A stretch of DNA of 51,063 bases from Actinomycetota bacterium (lineage in GTDB: Bacteria; Actinomycetota; Actinomycetes; S36-B12; UBA5976): the NCBI GenBank assembly GCA_016870575.1, contig VGBH01000007.1:1-51063 (forward strand). The letters run 5' to 3'. The notes under the pieces were generated by a model. That model saw only the letters and a program-made list of their open reading frames with translations, searched no databases and was not told where the DNA came from. Each line of letters opens with the position of its first letter. Positions within the stretch are counted from its first letter, which is position 1. Position numbers and translations under genes: made by a program. Shown one piece after another: positions 35,554-44,001 of this stretch.

Positions 35554-36696
35554 TTATTTCACCCCTTTTGCCAGTCTGATTATGCCCTCCTCAAGCACTT
35601 GTGGGTATGTCGCGAAATTCAACCTTACATATTCTGGGTAATGCTTCCCATAATCTTGTCCAGGAACAATAGAAACTTTTCCCTGCTTCAAAATTTGATC
35701 ATGCCAATTAGCATTTGGACCAAGCGAAGATAGATTCAACCAAGCAAGATAACTTGATTCTGGCACTTGATATTCAATTTCTGGTAGATGAGTATGTAGT
35801 AAATCTTTTAGTAAGAATCTATTTTGATCCAACACACTCAATGTTTGATCCAGCCAGTTAATTGAATCTTGAAAAGCTGTAACCATAGCGATAGCGCCAA
35901 CGATGGAAGTTCGCCAGTGCACAGCAGGAGGCATTTTTGATATTCGATTTGCAGCACTGCGCGAACCTGGCAGAATCATGGCTGCTTTTAGGCCAGCAAT
36001 ATTCCATGCCTTGCTGGCAGATGTAATTACATAACCATATTCAGCAGCGTCAGCAATTGTCAGATAAGGAATAAATGAATTCTCCGAATAAGTAAGCGGT
36101 GCATGTATTTCATCACTAATTACTGACACACCATATTTACTGGACAGCTCAGCGATAGCAGTGAGCTCCGATTGTCGATGAACTCTTCCCACTGGATTTT
36201 GAGGATTGCATAACAAATAAAGTTTCACACCTGATTTAAATGCCTTCTCAATTCCATCTAAGTCCAGCTCCCAACCTGATTCAGATTTTAAAAGTAGCAC
36301 ATCTACTAAATTTAATTTACTTTCTTCAATCCAGGTATAGAAGTTTGTATATACCGGAGAATTAATCAGAATTGAATCACCTGGTTGCGTTAATACTCGA
36401 AAAATTTCTATGGCAGCAACACCAACATCTGCTGCTAACGAAATTAATTCAGAATTCAGTTGCCATCCCCAGCGAGCGTTGGTAAAACTTTGAAAAGCTG
36501 GTCCAAGTTCGGGTATTGGACCTAGATAACCTAAGTCTCCTCTTTGCACCCGATTGATGATTTCAGCTTTTATCTCCGGTGCAATATCAAAATCCATTTC
36601 CGCAACATGCATCGGCAAAATGTCAGGGTCATATTTACGCCATTTAGAACTGGTCTTTTGATGTAATTTAGTTAGCAAAGAATTTTCAACAGACAC
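35554..36696 (-). CDS. MalY/PatB-type pyridoxal-phosphate C-S lyase or aminotransferase
   Basis: Fold-type I PLP enzyme of 380 residues, beginning MSVENSLLTKLHQKTSSKWRKYDPDILPMHVAEMDFDIAPE, the MalY/PatB signature. The PLP lysine lies in VITSASKAWNIAGLKAAMI, with LLCNPQNPVGRVH before it and SYLAWLNLS in the C-terminal half. Family members cleave cystathionine or cysteine-S-conjugates to pyruvate, ammonia and a thiol. I prefer the GTG at 36696, five bases after AAAGGAG, over a TTG at 36711. It lies 34-50 bp after the ppdK end on the same strand. Confidence 0.85.
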   Translation of the reverse strand: MSVENSLLTKLHQKTSSKWRKYDPDILPMHVAEMDFDIAPEIKAEIINRVQRGDLGYLGPIPELGPAFQSFTNARWGWQLNSELISLAADVGVAAIEIFRVLTQPGDSILINSPVYTNFYTWIEESKLNLVDVLLLKSESGWELDLDGIEKAFKSGVKLYLLCNPQNPVGRVHRQSELTAIAELSSKYGVSVISDEIHAPLTYSENSFIPYLTIADAAEYGYVITSASKAWNIAGLKAAMILPGSRSAANRISKMPPAVHWRTSIVGAIAMVTAFQDSINWLDQTLSVLDQNRFLLKDLLHTHLPEIEYQVPESSYLAWLNLSSLGPNANWHDQILKQGKVSIVPGQDYGKHYPEYVRLNFATYPQVLEEGIIRLAKGVK

Positions 36697-36745
36697 TATC
36701 GCTCCTTTCAAATCAGAGCATAGTTGGCAAACGTATTAAATCTCT

Positions 36746-39463
36746 TTACCGGGTTGAGTTGTATTCCGCGGATGCAGCGCTAAGTGCAGCCCTACCAGCT
36801 TCTAAACGTGCTATCGGAACACGAAATGGTGAGCACGAGACATAATTCAATCCAACTTCATGGAAGAAATGAATCGACTCTGGATCACCACCATGTTCAC
36901 CACAAACACCTAAATGTAGATCTGGATTAGCTGCCCGACCACGCGCAACAGCTGTTCGCACTAATTCACCTACTCCATCAGCATCTATCGTTTCAAATGG
37001 TGAGATAGTAAAAATACCCTTATCTAGATAAAGTGCAAAAAATTCAGCTTCAACATCATCTCGAGAAAATCCCCAAGTTGTTTGAGTTAAATCATTTGTG
37101 CCAAATGAGAAGAAGTCAGCAACTGAAGCTATTCGACCTGCAGTCAATGCTGCTCGTGGTAATTCAATCATCGTGCCAATATCTATTGTAAGTTTGACTT
37201 CACGAGTCGTTTCTACTTCTCTAATAATCTCTTCTGCTTCTGAGCGCGTTAATTGAAGTTCCATGTGTGAACCTACAAGTGGAATCATTATCTCAATTTT
37301 AGGATTCTTACCTTTTTCTAATTGATCTGCCATTGCTGAAGCAATTGCTCTTACTTGTAAGGCATACAAGCCTGGAATCATTAATCCCAATCGAACACCG
37401 CGCAATCCAAGCATTGGATTAGATTCGTGTATTCGCTCTACCGCGGCGAGTAAATCTAGCTTTGCTTGGTCAACCTTTCCGCGTTCTTGCGCAAGCGCAA
37501 CTTCAACTTTTAGATCTGCAAAGTTTGGCAAAAACTCATGTAGCGGAGGGTCTAATAATCTAACAGTTACCGTAAACCCATCCATAACTTCAAAAATCTT
37601 CCGGAAATCCTCCCGTTGTAATGGCTCAAGTGCTGAGAGCGCATCATTGCGCTCCTCATCTGAGCTAGCTAGAACAACTCGTTCAATTACTTGTCGGCGC
37701 TCACCTAAAAACATGTGTTCAGTTCGACATAATCCAATTCCCTCAGCACCGAAAGTGCGAGCAGTACTCGCATCTTCAAAAGTGTCAGCATTTGTTCTAA
37801 CATGTAATTTTCGACGTTGATCAGAATGTCTAAGAATTCGATCTACGGACTCAATCAAATCAGCATCATCTACCGATGCAATCTTTATTGCAGCGGTTTT
37901 GCCCTGCTCTAGATATTTAACAACTATTGAAGATTCGACCTCAATTGCCCCAAGGAACACTTCGCCAGTAGAGCCATCAATAGAAACTAAATCACCTTCG
38001 TTGATAATATGGTCACCGCAAGATGCTTGATTTTTCTTGTAATCAACTTCAATTACCTCAGCGCCACAAACTGCTGTTTTTCCCATGCCACGAGCAACTA
38101 CAGCAGCGTGTGAAGTTTTGCCACCACGGCTGGTCAGAATTCCGACAGCTGCAATCATGCCGCCTAGGTCATCTGGGTTAGTTTCTTTTCGAAACAGAAT
38201 AACTTTTTCGCCTCGTTCAGTCCACTCGGCAGCGACTTTAGAACTAAAAACTGCCTTTCCTACCGCAGCTCCTGGCGAGGCAGCAATTCCAACTGCAATT
38301 GGTTTAGTGCTGTTACTTTTATTAAATTGAGGGAACATTAACTGCACTAACTGGCTACCCGTTACTCGAAGTAGTGCTTCATCTAATGTGATTAGATGCT
38401 CATCGACGAGTTGTACTGCAATTCGAAATGCTGCTGCTGGTGTGCGCTTCCCTACTCTAGTTTGCAAAATCCATAACTTGCTATTTTCAACAGTAAATTC
38501 AATATCGCATAAATCTCGATAATGGGTTTCTAGCTTTCGCATTACCGAAACCAATTCATCAAATATCTTAGGTTCAATTGTTTCCAGATCAGCAAGGGTT
38601 AAGGTATTTCTAATCCCTGAAACAACATCCTCGCCCTGCGCATTTTGTAAATAGTCTCCATACACTCCTGAAGATCCAGTAGCAGGATCGCGAGTAAAGC
38701 AAACCCCAGTACCAGATTTGTCACCCAAGTTTCCAAAAACCATCATGCCAACATTTACCGCAGTTCCTAGATTATTTGGAATTCGCTCTCTTCGTCGATA
38801 TAGCTTGGCGCGCTCAGTATTCCAAGAATCAAACACTGAATTAATTGACATATCCAACTGAGTTCTTGGGTCTTGAGGAAAATCAATCCCGGCTTCTTGC
38901 TTGATAATATTCTTATAGCGGTCAACCAAGTCTTGTAATGCATTAGGACTTAGCTCAAAGTCAGCCGAAACGTTTGCTTTATGTTTAATGGACTCAAGTT
39001 CATGCGCAAAAATTTCGCCTTCGATGTTTAATACCGTTTTACCAAACATCTGAATCAATCTGCGATATGCATCCCAAGCAAATCGCTCATCATTAGATAT
39101 TTTTGCTAATCCCAAAACTGATTTATCGTTTAGACCAACATTCAAAATAGTTTCCATCATGCCTGGCATAGAAAACTTTGCACCCGATCGAACACTCACT
39201 AGTAGTGGATCAGTTGCATCACCAAGTATCTTTTGAGCCTTGTCTTCTAATTGCCTAAGTGCCATTGTGACTTGAACCTCTAACTCAAGCGGTGCTCGAC
39301 CAAGTTCTAGGTACTCTTTACAAGCCTCGGTAGTAATAATGAACCCAGGTGGTACAGGTAATCCAAGTCGAGTCATTTCGGCAAGATTTGCTCCTTTGCC
39401 GCCAAGCAAATCCTTTAAGTCTTTATTGCCTTCCTCGAAGGCATAAATCCATTTAGTCTGCAC
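36746..39463 (-). CDS. ppdK: Pyruvate, phosphate dikinase
   Basis: Three-step phosphotransfer enzyme interconverting ATP, Pi and pyruvate with AMP, PPi and phosphoenolpyruvate. The 905-residue protein has the N-terminal ATP-grasp domain (LLGGKGANLAEMTRLGLPVPPGF), the swivelling phosphohistidine domain with catalytic His in GILTSRGGKTSHAAVVARGMG, and the C-terminal PEP-binding barrel (TEHMFLGERR, FFSFGTNDLTQTTWG, and the final GVCGEHGGDPES). The GTG at 39463 follows AGGTGGG at good spacing; another GTG at 39472 is possible. It may serve gluconeogenesis or PPi-linked glycolysis. Confidence 0.96.
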   Translation of the reverse strand: MQTKWIYAFEEGNKDLKDLLGGKGANLAEMTRLGLPVPPGFIITTEACKEYLELGRAPLELEVQVTMALRQLEDKAQKILGDATDPLLVSVRSGAKFSMPGMMETILNVGLNDKSVLGLAKISNDERFAWDAYRRLIQMFGKTVLNIEGEIFAHELESIKHKANVSADFELSPNALQDLVDRYKNIIKQEAGIDFPQDPRTQLDMSINSVFDSWNTERAKLYRRRERIPNNLGTAVNVGMMVFGNLGDKSGTGVCFTRDPATGSSGVYGDYLQNAQGEDVVSGIRNTLTLADLETIEPKIFDELVSVMRKLETHYRDLCDIEFTVENSKLWILQTRVGKRTPAAAFRIAVQLVDEHLITLDEALLRVTGSQLVQLMFPQFNKSNSTKPIAVGIAASPGAAVGKAVFSSKVAAEWTERGEKVILFRKETNPDDLGGMIAAVGILTSRGGKTSHAAVVARGMGKTAVCGAEVIEVDYKKNQASCGDHIINEGDLVSIDGSTGEVFLGAIEVESSIVVKYLEQGKTAAIKIASVDDADLIESVDRILRHSDQRRKLHVRTNADTFEDASTARTFGAEGIGLCRTEHMFLGERRQVIERVVLASSDEERNDALSALEPLQREDFRKIFEVMDGFTVTVRLLDPPLHEFLPNFADLKVEVALAQERGKVDQAKLDLLAAVERIHESNPMLGLRGVRLGLMIPGLYALQVRAIASAMADQLEKGKNPKIEIMIPLVGSHMELQLTRSEAEEIIREVETTREVKLTIDIGTMIELPRAALTAGRIASVADFFSFGTNDLTQTTWGFSRDDVEAEFFALYLDKGIFTISPFETIDADGVGELVRTAVARGRAANPDLHLGVCGEHGGDPESIHFFHEVGLNYVSCSPFRVPIARLEAGRAALSAASAEYNSTR

Positions 39464-39571
39464 TAAACCCACCTAATTAATGAAATCGTTCAGAATTACA
39501 GTTCTAATCATAGAAACTTTTTGCCGTTTTGTAATTGTGTAAGCGGTCACAGAATCTCTATGCCCAAGACC

Positions 39572-39577
39572 TATACT
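39572..39577 (+). promoter_or_regulatory. -10 box of a probably leaderless transcript
   Basis: TATACT ends seven bases before the ATG at 39585, so the predicted transcription start coincides with the start codon and there is no ribosome binding site. No convincing -35 hexamer was found. Leaderless mRNAs are common in actinobacteria. Confidence 0.5.
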
Positions 39578-39584
39578 GAGCAAT

Positions 39585-40652
39585 ATGATTTCTGCATTAT
39601 TTACCCCACTTAAATTGAGGGATTTAGAGTTTCCAAACCGAGTTTGGGTCTCACCGATGTGTCAGTATTCGGCAATCGATGGACTTGTTGGGCCTTGGCA
39701 TTTAGCTCATCTAGGCTCATTCGCAACTGGCTCTGCTGGTTTTGTGATGGTTGAAGCAACTGCCGTTGAACCAAGAGGTCGAATCTCGATTGCCTGTCCT
39801 GGAATTTGGAATGATGAGCAAGCGCAAGCTTTCAAACCGATTGTGGAATTCGTCCACTCACAAAACGTGCCAATAGGAATTCAGCTAGCTCATGCCGGGC
39901 GCAAAGGATCTTGTATGCGTCCTTGGGATGATCATCAAATTGCAAGTGATGAAGAGGGTGGCTGGCAAACAATTTCCTCAACTAGCTCTCCATTTGGCAA
40001 AATGCCCACACCAAAACAGTTAGCAATTGCTGAGCTTGCCGATCTGGTTGATGACTTCGTGCAGGCAGCAAAACGTGCAGTTGAGGTTGGGTTTGACGTA
40101 ATTGAAATTCATGCAGCGCACGGATATTTAATTCATCAATTTTACTCACCTATTTCTAACGACCGCACAGATGAATACGGTGGTAGTTTTGCAAATCGAA
40201 TTCGATTCTTACTAGAGATCGCAAAAGCTGTCAGAGCTGCCATTGGCAATAAGGTATTAATGGTAAGAATTTCTGCTACCGATTGGCTTCCAGATGGCTG
40301 GGTTATTTCTGATTCAGTTCAGTTGGCAAAAGAACTCAAACCTCTTGGAGTTGACTTAATTGATGTGTCATCAGGTGGCACTTCACTTGAAGCAAAAATT
40401 CCAGTTGCGCCCGATTATCAAGTTTCATTCGCAGAACAAATTAGAAAAGAAGCAGAAATACCGACTAGCGCTGTTGGCCTAATCACCAAGGCCAAGCAAG
40501 CCAATGAAATAATTGAAAGCGGAAAAGCCGATGCAGTTATGTTGGCTAGAGAAATGTTGCGCAATCCACATTGGGCACAAGCAGCAGCGGAAGAACTTGG
40601 CGATTTAATTAGTTGGCCGAATCAGTATGTGCGAGCGCGAACTTTAAATTAG
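39585..40652 (+). CDS. Old yellow enzyme family NADH:flavin oxidoreductase (YqjM-like)
   Basis: FMN-dependent ene-reductase of 355 residues that reduces activated double bonds. It shows the YqjM-class features VWVSPMCQYSA with Cys26 at the flavin-tuning position, QLAHAGRKGS, IEIHAAHGYLIHQFYSPISNDRTDEYGGS with the substrate-binding His pair, and the C-terminal SAVGLITKAKQANEIIESGKADAVMLAREML phosphate-binding part. The physiological substrate is unknown; detoxification of electrophiles is the family theme. It converges with the luciferase-like gene with a 4-bp overlap. Confidence 0.92.
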   Translation: MISALFTPLKLRDLEFPNRVWVSPMCQYSAIDGLVGPWHLAHLGSFATGSAGFVMVEATAVEPRGRISIACPGIWNDEQAQAFKPIVEFVHSQNVPIGIQLAHAGRKGSCMRPWDDHQIASDEEGGWQTISSTSSPFGKMPTPKQLAIAELADLVDDFVQAAKRAVEVGFDVIEIHAAHGYLIHQFYSPISNDRTDEYGGSFANRIRFLLEIAKAVRAAIGNKVLMVRISATDWLPDGWVISDSVQLAKELKPLGVDLIDVSSGGTSLEAKIPVAPDYQVSFAEQIRKEAEIPTSAVGLITKAKQANEIIESGKADAVMLAREMLRNPHWAQAAAEELGDLISWPNQYVRARTLN

Positions 40653-41650
40653 ACCAGCTGCTCTGCCATAAGTTCTTTAACCATTGGCACAACTTTTGTT
40701 GCATACAGCTCAATTGATTTCATCAGTTTGCTGTGTGGAACTGGCCCATTTGCGTATTTGAAGTCAAACCTCTGTGCGCCAACTGACTTAAGGGCATAGG
40801 CAATCTTCTTAGCAACTGTTTCGGGAGTGCCAACATAAAGTGAACCATGCTGCACTTCATTTAGATACTGTGCTTTTGTTGTGGGACCCCAGCCACGCTC
40901 ACGTCCAATTCGACCAAACATAGCCAAGTAGTTTGGCCACAATTCTTCAATTGCCTGCTCATCACTATCACTGATATGACCTGGCGAATGTATTGAAACA
41001 GGTAATTGATGCTTTCCAAGTTCTGCTAATGCGCGTCGATAAAGCTCGGCAAAAGGAGCAAATCTTGCCGGATCGCCACCAATTATTGCTAGTGCCATTG
41101 GAATTCCTAATCGAGCGGCTCGCACAACTGAATCGGGTGAGCCACCCACACCAACGCGCAGTGGGATATGTCCACGTTCTGTCTTTAGATATACCCGTTG
41201 ATTTTTTAGTGCTGCTCTGGTTACTCCAGACCATGAGACTGGATGTTCAGTAAGCAACTGCACCAAAAGTTCTAATTTCTCTTCAAAAAGAACATGGTAA
41301 TCATCAAGTTTGTAGCCAAAAAGCGAAAATGACTCAGTAAAAGATCCTCGCCCTGCCGTTATCTCAACTCGACCATTTGCCAAACCATCGATTGTAGCAA
41401 ATCGTTGATACACCCGAACTGGATCTTCACTAGAAAGAACAGTAACGCCTGAACCCAAGACAATATTCTTGGTAACAGTTGCTATTCCAGCTAGCACGGT
41501 ATCTGGTGCGGATACTGCAAAATCATCACGATGGTGCTCACCCACATTAAAATTATCTAGTCCCAATTCATCGGCAAGTTTTGCTTGGCTTACTACATCG
41601 CGAATAACTTGTCCGGCTGATACTGGATTTCCAGCATCGTCATTTGCCAT
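40649..41650 (-). CDS. LLM-class flavin-dependent oxidoreductase, N-terminus cut off by an in-frame TGA
   Basis: Bacterial-luciferase-like TIM barrel (F420 or FMN type) with LADELGLDNFNVGEHHRDDF, VLGSGVTVLSSEDPVRVYQRFATID, GRVEITAGRGSFTESFSLFGY and VGVGGSPDSVVRAA. The 333-residue frame begins at ATG 41650, but homologous sequence continues upstream in the same frame: from a TTG at 41695 with AGGAT before it, the codons read ELEQLRFG, then TGA (41668-41666), then DTFGD directly joined to the M at 41650. This family normally starts (L)RFGLDTFGD, so the stop replaces the conserved Leu, a one-base change from TTA. The first beta strand is therefore missing or the protein restarts at 41650. A palindromic operator lies upstream. 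Confidence 0.85.
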   Translation of the reverse strand: MANDDAGNPVSAGQVIRDVVSQAKLADELGLDNFNVGEHHRDDFAVSAPDTVLAGIATVTKNIVLGSGVTVLSSEDPVRVYQRFATIDGLANGRVEITAGRGSFTESFSLFGYKLDDYHVLFEEKLELLVQLLTEHPVSWSGVTRAALKNQRVYLKTERGHIPLRVGVGGSPDSVVRAARLGIPMALAIIGGDPARFAPFAELYRRALAELGKHQLPVSIHSPGHISDSDEQAIEELWPNYLAMFGRIGRERGWGPTTKAQYLNEVQHGSLYVGTPETVAKKIAYALKSVGAQRFDFKYANGPVPHSKLMKSIELYATKVVPMVKELMAEQLV

Positions 41651-41716
41651 ATCCCCAAATGTGTCTCAGCCAAACCGCAGTTGCTCTAGTTCCAAGTTAT
41701 CCTGCCAAACATTAAG

Positions 41717-41734
41717 TAGTTGAATATTCAACTA
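41717..41734. promoter_or_regulatory. 18-bp perfect palindrome, putative MarR-type operator
   Basis: TAGTTGAATATTCAACTA is a perfect palindrome upstream of the luciferase-like gene. On the minus strand TTGCTG and TATACT with 16-bp spacing form a promoter directly before it, so the palindrome covers the expected transcription start. Nearly the same site (TAGTTGAAAATTCAACTA) occurs at 43965-43982. Size and symmetry fit MarR-family operators; no regulator gene was found in the window. Confidence 0.75.
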
Positions 41735-41774
41735 AGTATACAAGCTGGACTTGTTTCAGCAAGTTAACAGGGTA

Positions 41775-42779
41775 TTACTTATCCTTAGCCTCTGCGGGTT
41801 GTTCTTTATCACCTGTCATTCGGCCCGCATGCGCTCTTGCTGTTGGATCTTTTCGAACCTTTAAGATGCTGGCGATTGTGGAAATAAACAGGATACCACC
41901 AATAACTGCCAGGCTAGTTATGGTAGGAATCTTTGGCACCCAGTCGTAAATCTCATGAACGAAAGTCAGAACTAACTTAACGCCAATGAAGATCAAAATA
42001 ATTGAAAGTCCCAAAGATAGATAAACCAGCTTGTCAAGAAGCCCCTTGAGCAAGAAATAAAGAGCTCTAAGACCAAGTAAAGCAAATGCATTAACAGCAA
42101 AAACCAAGAATGGCTCTTGCGTCACGCCAAATGTTGCTGGGATTGAATCAAGCGCAAATAGCAAATCTGTTGAAGCGATAGCAATCATTACAATCAGCAT
42201 TGGGGTGGCATAGCGAATACCATCTTTTGTGATGAAGAGTTTTGTGCCGTGATATTCCTCAACGGTTCGAATGCGCTTTTTCACGTTTCGAATGATGAAG
42301 TTTTCATTTGGATTTGGATCCTCATCCCAGTGTTTGAATAGACCAATTCCAGTCCAAATCAAAATTGCGCCGAAAATAATCAAAGTAAAGCTAAAGGCAG
42401 CTAATGCTGCCGCACCAATGGCAATAAATATTGCACGCAGTACAAGGGCAAGCAGCACACCAATAAGTAAAACTCGCTGATGGTAAATTGATGGCACTGC
42501 AAATTGCGCCAAGATAATTGCAAAGACGAAGATGTTATCTACTGAAAGTGATTTTTCAACTAGATATGCAGCAAAATATTCCGTGCCATACTGATTTCCA
42601 TAATTGTTAAATACCCAGATACCAAAAGCAATCGCAACTGCGATATAAAATATTGACCACAAGCTTGCTTCTCGAAAAAGCACATCATGTGGTTTGCTGC
42701 TAACGGTGAATAAATCAACCAAAATTAAACCCAAGATTATGCTGATGGTGACAATCCAAACTAAATTAGAAACGTCCAC
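41775..42779 (-). CDS. TerC/Alx family membrane protein, probable manganese exporter
   Basis: A 334-residue TerC-family protein with about nine membrane helices. Charged family motifs within helices are visible: VEKSLSVDNIFVFAIIL near 74-90 and AIASTDLLFALDSIPATFGVTQEPFLVF near 201-228, with the cytoplasmic loop KKRIRTVEEYHGTKLF. TerC/Alx proteins have been linked to Mn2+ efflux and metalation of exported proteins. The gene starts at a GTG (42779) with AAGGAG four to five bases upstream, and its leader is a yybP-ykoY manganese riboswitch, which strongly supports a manganese role. The C-terminus is a charged tail. Confidence 0.92.
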   Translation of the reverse strand: MDVSNLVWIVTISIILGLILVDLFTVSSKPHDVLFREASLWSIFYIAVAIAFGIWVFNNYGNQYGTEYFAAYLVEKSLSVDNIFVFAIILAQFAVPSIYHQRVLLIGVLLALVLRAIFIAIGAAALAAFSFTLIIFGAILIWTGIGLFKHWDEDPNPNENFIIRNVKKRIRTVEEYHGTKLFITKDGIRYATPMLIVMIAIASTDLLFALDSIPATFGVTQEPFLVFAVNAFALLGLRALYFLLKGLLDKLVYLSLGLSIILIFIGVKLVLTFVHEIYDWVPKIPTITSLAVIGGILFISTIASILKVRKDPTARAHAGRMTGDKEQPAEAKDK

Positions 42780-42785
42780 GGAACT

Positions 42786-42817
42786 CCTTGATCAATTTGA
42801 TTAGTCTTTGATCAAGG
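42786..42817 (-). promoter_or_regulatory. Anti-aptamer helix that masks the TerC ribosome binding site
   Basis: On the transcript CCTTGATCAA (from 42817) and TTGATCAAGG (ending 42786) form a perfect 10-bp stem with a 12-nt loop. The left arm contains the CCTTG that closes the riboswitch aptamer, and the right arm contains the GG of the AAGGAG site of the TerC gene. The two pairings exclude each other. Confidence 0.75.
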
Positions 42818-42902
42818 TCTCCCCAACCGCTACTGCGGTTCGCGCTCCGGGCAAATGCCGTAATGACGGAGGCACGATTTGTGGGTACTCCCCTTGGCCT
42901 TG
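42813..42902 (-). ncRNA. yybP-ykoY manganese riboswitch aptamer
   Basis: On the minus strand the leader holds CAAGGCCAAGGGGAGTAC (42902-42885), a variable middle with GGAGCGCGAACCGC, and the closing GGGGAGACCTTG (42824-42813). These are the two conserved strands of the yybP-ykoY aptamer, in the right order and spacing, with the CAAGG/CCTTG P1 stem. The class binds Mn2+ and controls exporters, including TerC/Alx genes, which is what lies downstream. Translation control is suggested by the adjacent masking helix. Confidence 0.85.
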
Positions 42903-42978
42903 CCGAAGTTTAGTTGCCAGTTGATTTTGGGCAATTCGGCGCGCAAGAGACGATTGATAGTTCAATTAGAATTGGCTG

Positions 42979-43935
42979 ATGAGCATCATCGTTTCAGATT
43001 GCACCTTAAACAACATCAAACAAGCGGCGATGGGCCTCAAATATGGTGCATTAGTTGCATTTCCAACAGAGACAGTTTATGGCTTAGGTGCAGATGCTGA
43101 AAATGAGGCTGCGATAAATCGGATGTATCAAGTCAAGAATCGCCCAAAAGACCATCCAGTAATTGTGCATATTGCAGATTTAGATGACGTGGAATTCTGG
43201 GCAGAAGATTTGCCAGATTATGCAATTGAGTTAATGCGCGAATTTTGGCCCGGTCCTATGACGCTCCTGTTACACCGCAGTGCGAATGTGGGAAACTTTT
43301 TAACTGGTAATCAAGAAGTAATTGGCATTCGTATTCCTAATCATGCACTTGCGCTAACACTATTGAGTGAATTCAAAAAGGTTGGGGGTCATGGCATAGC
43401 AGCACCTAGTGCAAATAGATATGGTGCGGTATCCCCGACTATTGCTTCGGCAGTAGAAATGGAGTTAAAACCATATCTTCACTCTGATGATCTGATTTTG
43501 GATGGTGGGCCATGCCTGGTTGGTGTTGAATCTACGATTATTGATTGCACAACTAACAATCCAAGAATTTTGCGCCCTGGTGCAATTACTAAAGAGATGA
43601 TTGAAGCAAGCACTGGAATTTCAGTTCAAACTCCAGAGGGAGAATTTGCACGAGTATCTGGATCTAATGAAAAACATTATGCGCCGAAAGCAAAAGTGGA
43701 AATTGCCACTACCGCTAACCCAAATGATGGGTTTATCGCTCTTAAAGAAATTGCAACTCCAGTAGGGGCAGTTCGATTAGCTCAACCAGTCTCACTTGAA
43801 GATTATGCACGTCAACTTTATTCGGCACTAAGAAAAGGTGATGATCTTGGACTTAATAAAATTGTGATTGTTCCACCTGATGGTGATGGATTAGCAATTG
43901 CAATTAGAGATCGTATTAATCGAGCTGCTAGTTGA
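42979..43935 (+). CDS. Full-length Sua5/YwlC threonylcarbamoyl-AMP synthase
   Basis: A 318-residue protein with an N-terminal YrdC domain (VAFPTETVYGLGADA, KNRPKDHPVIVH, WPGPMTLLLHR, GIAAPSANRYGAVSPT, GVESTIIDC) and a C-terminal Sua5 domain beginning after SGSNEKHYAPKAKVEIA. It makes threonylcarbamoyl-AMP for tRNA t6A37. It is transcribed away from the riboswitch-TerC gene. TAGAAT (42967-42972) lies six bases before the ATG, so the mRNA is probably leaderless. This is the second YrdC-type protein in the window beside the short one at 9130-9789. Confidence 0.93.
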   Translation: MSIIVSDCTLNNIKQAAMGLKYGALVAFPTETVYGLGADAENEAAINRMYQVKNRPKDHPVIVHIADLDDVEFWAEDLPDYAIELMREFWPGPMTLLLHRSANVGNFLTGNQEVIGIRIPNHALALTLLSEFKKVGGHGIAAPSANRYGAVSPTIASAVEMELKPYLHSDDLILDGGPCLVGVESTIIDCTTNNPRILRPGAITKEMIEASTGISVQTPEGEFARVSGSNEKHYAPKAKVEIATTANPNDGFIALKEIATPVGAVRLAQPVSLEDYARQLYSALRKGDDLGLNKIVIVPPDGDGLAIAIRDRINRAAS

Positions 43936-43964
43936 TTCAGCAGTCATAACCGCTGTCTAAGATA

Positions 43965-43995
43965 TAGTTGAAAATTCAACTATTTTTGCTATGAT
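43965..43995 (+). promoter_or_regulatory. Promoter overlapped by a second palindromic operator
   Basis: TAGTTGAAAATTCAACTA (43965-43982; arms of 8 bp plus one further pair around AA) overlaps TTGAAA (43968-43973), the -35 box of a promoter whose -10 is TATGAT (43990-43995) with 16-bp spacing. The predicted start falls on the GTG at 44002, giving a leaderless transcript. The operator matches the palindrome at 41717-41734, implying a shared repressor. Confidence 0.75.
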
Positions 43996-44001
43996 GTTGC
44001 T

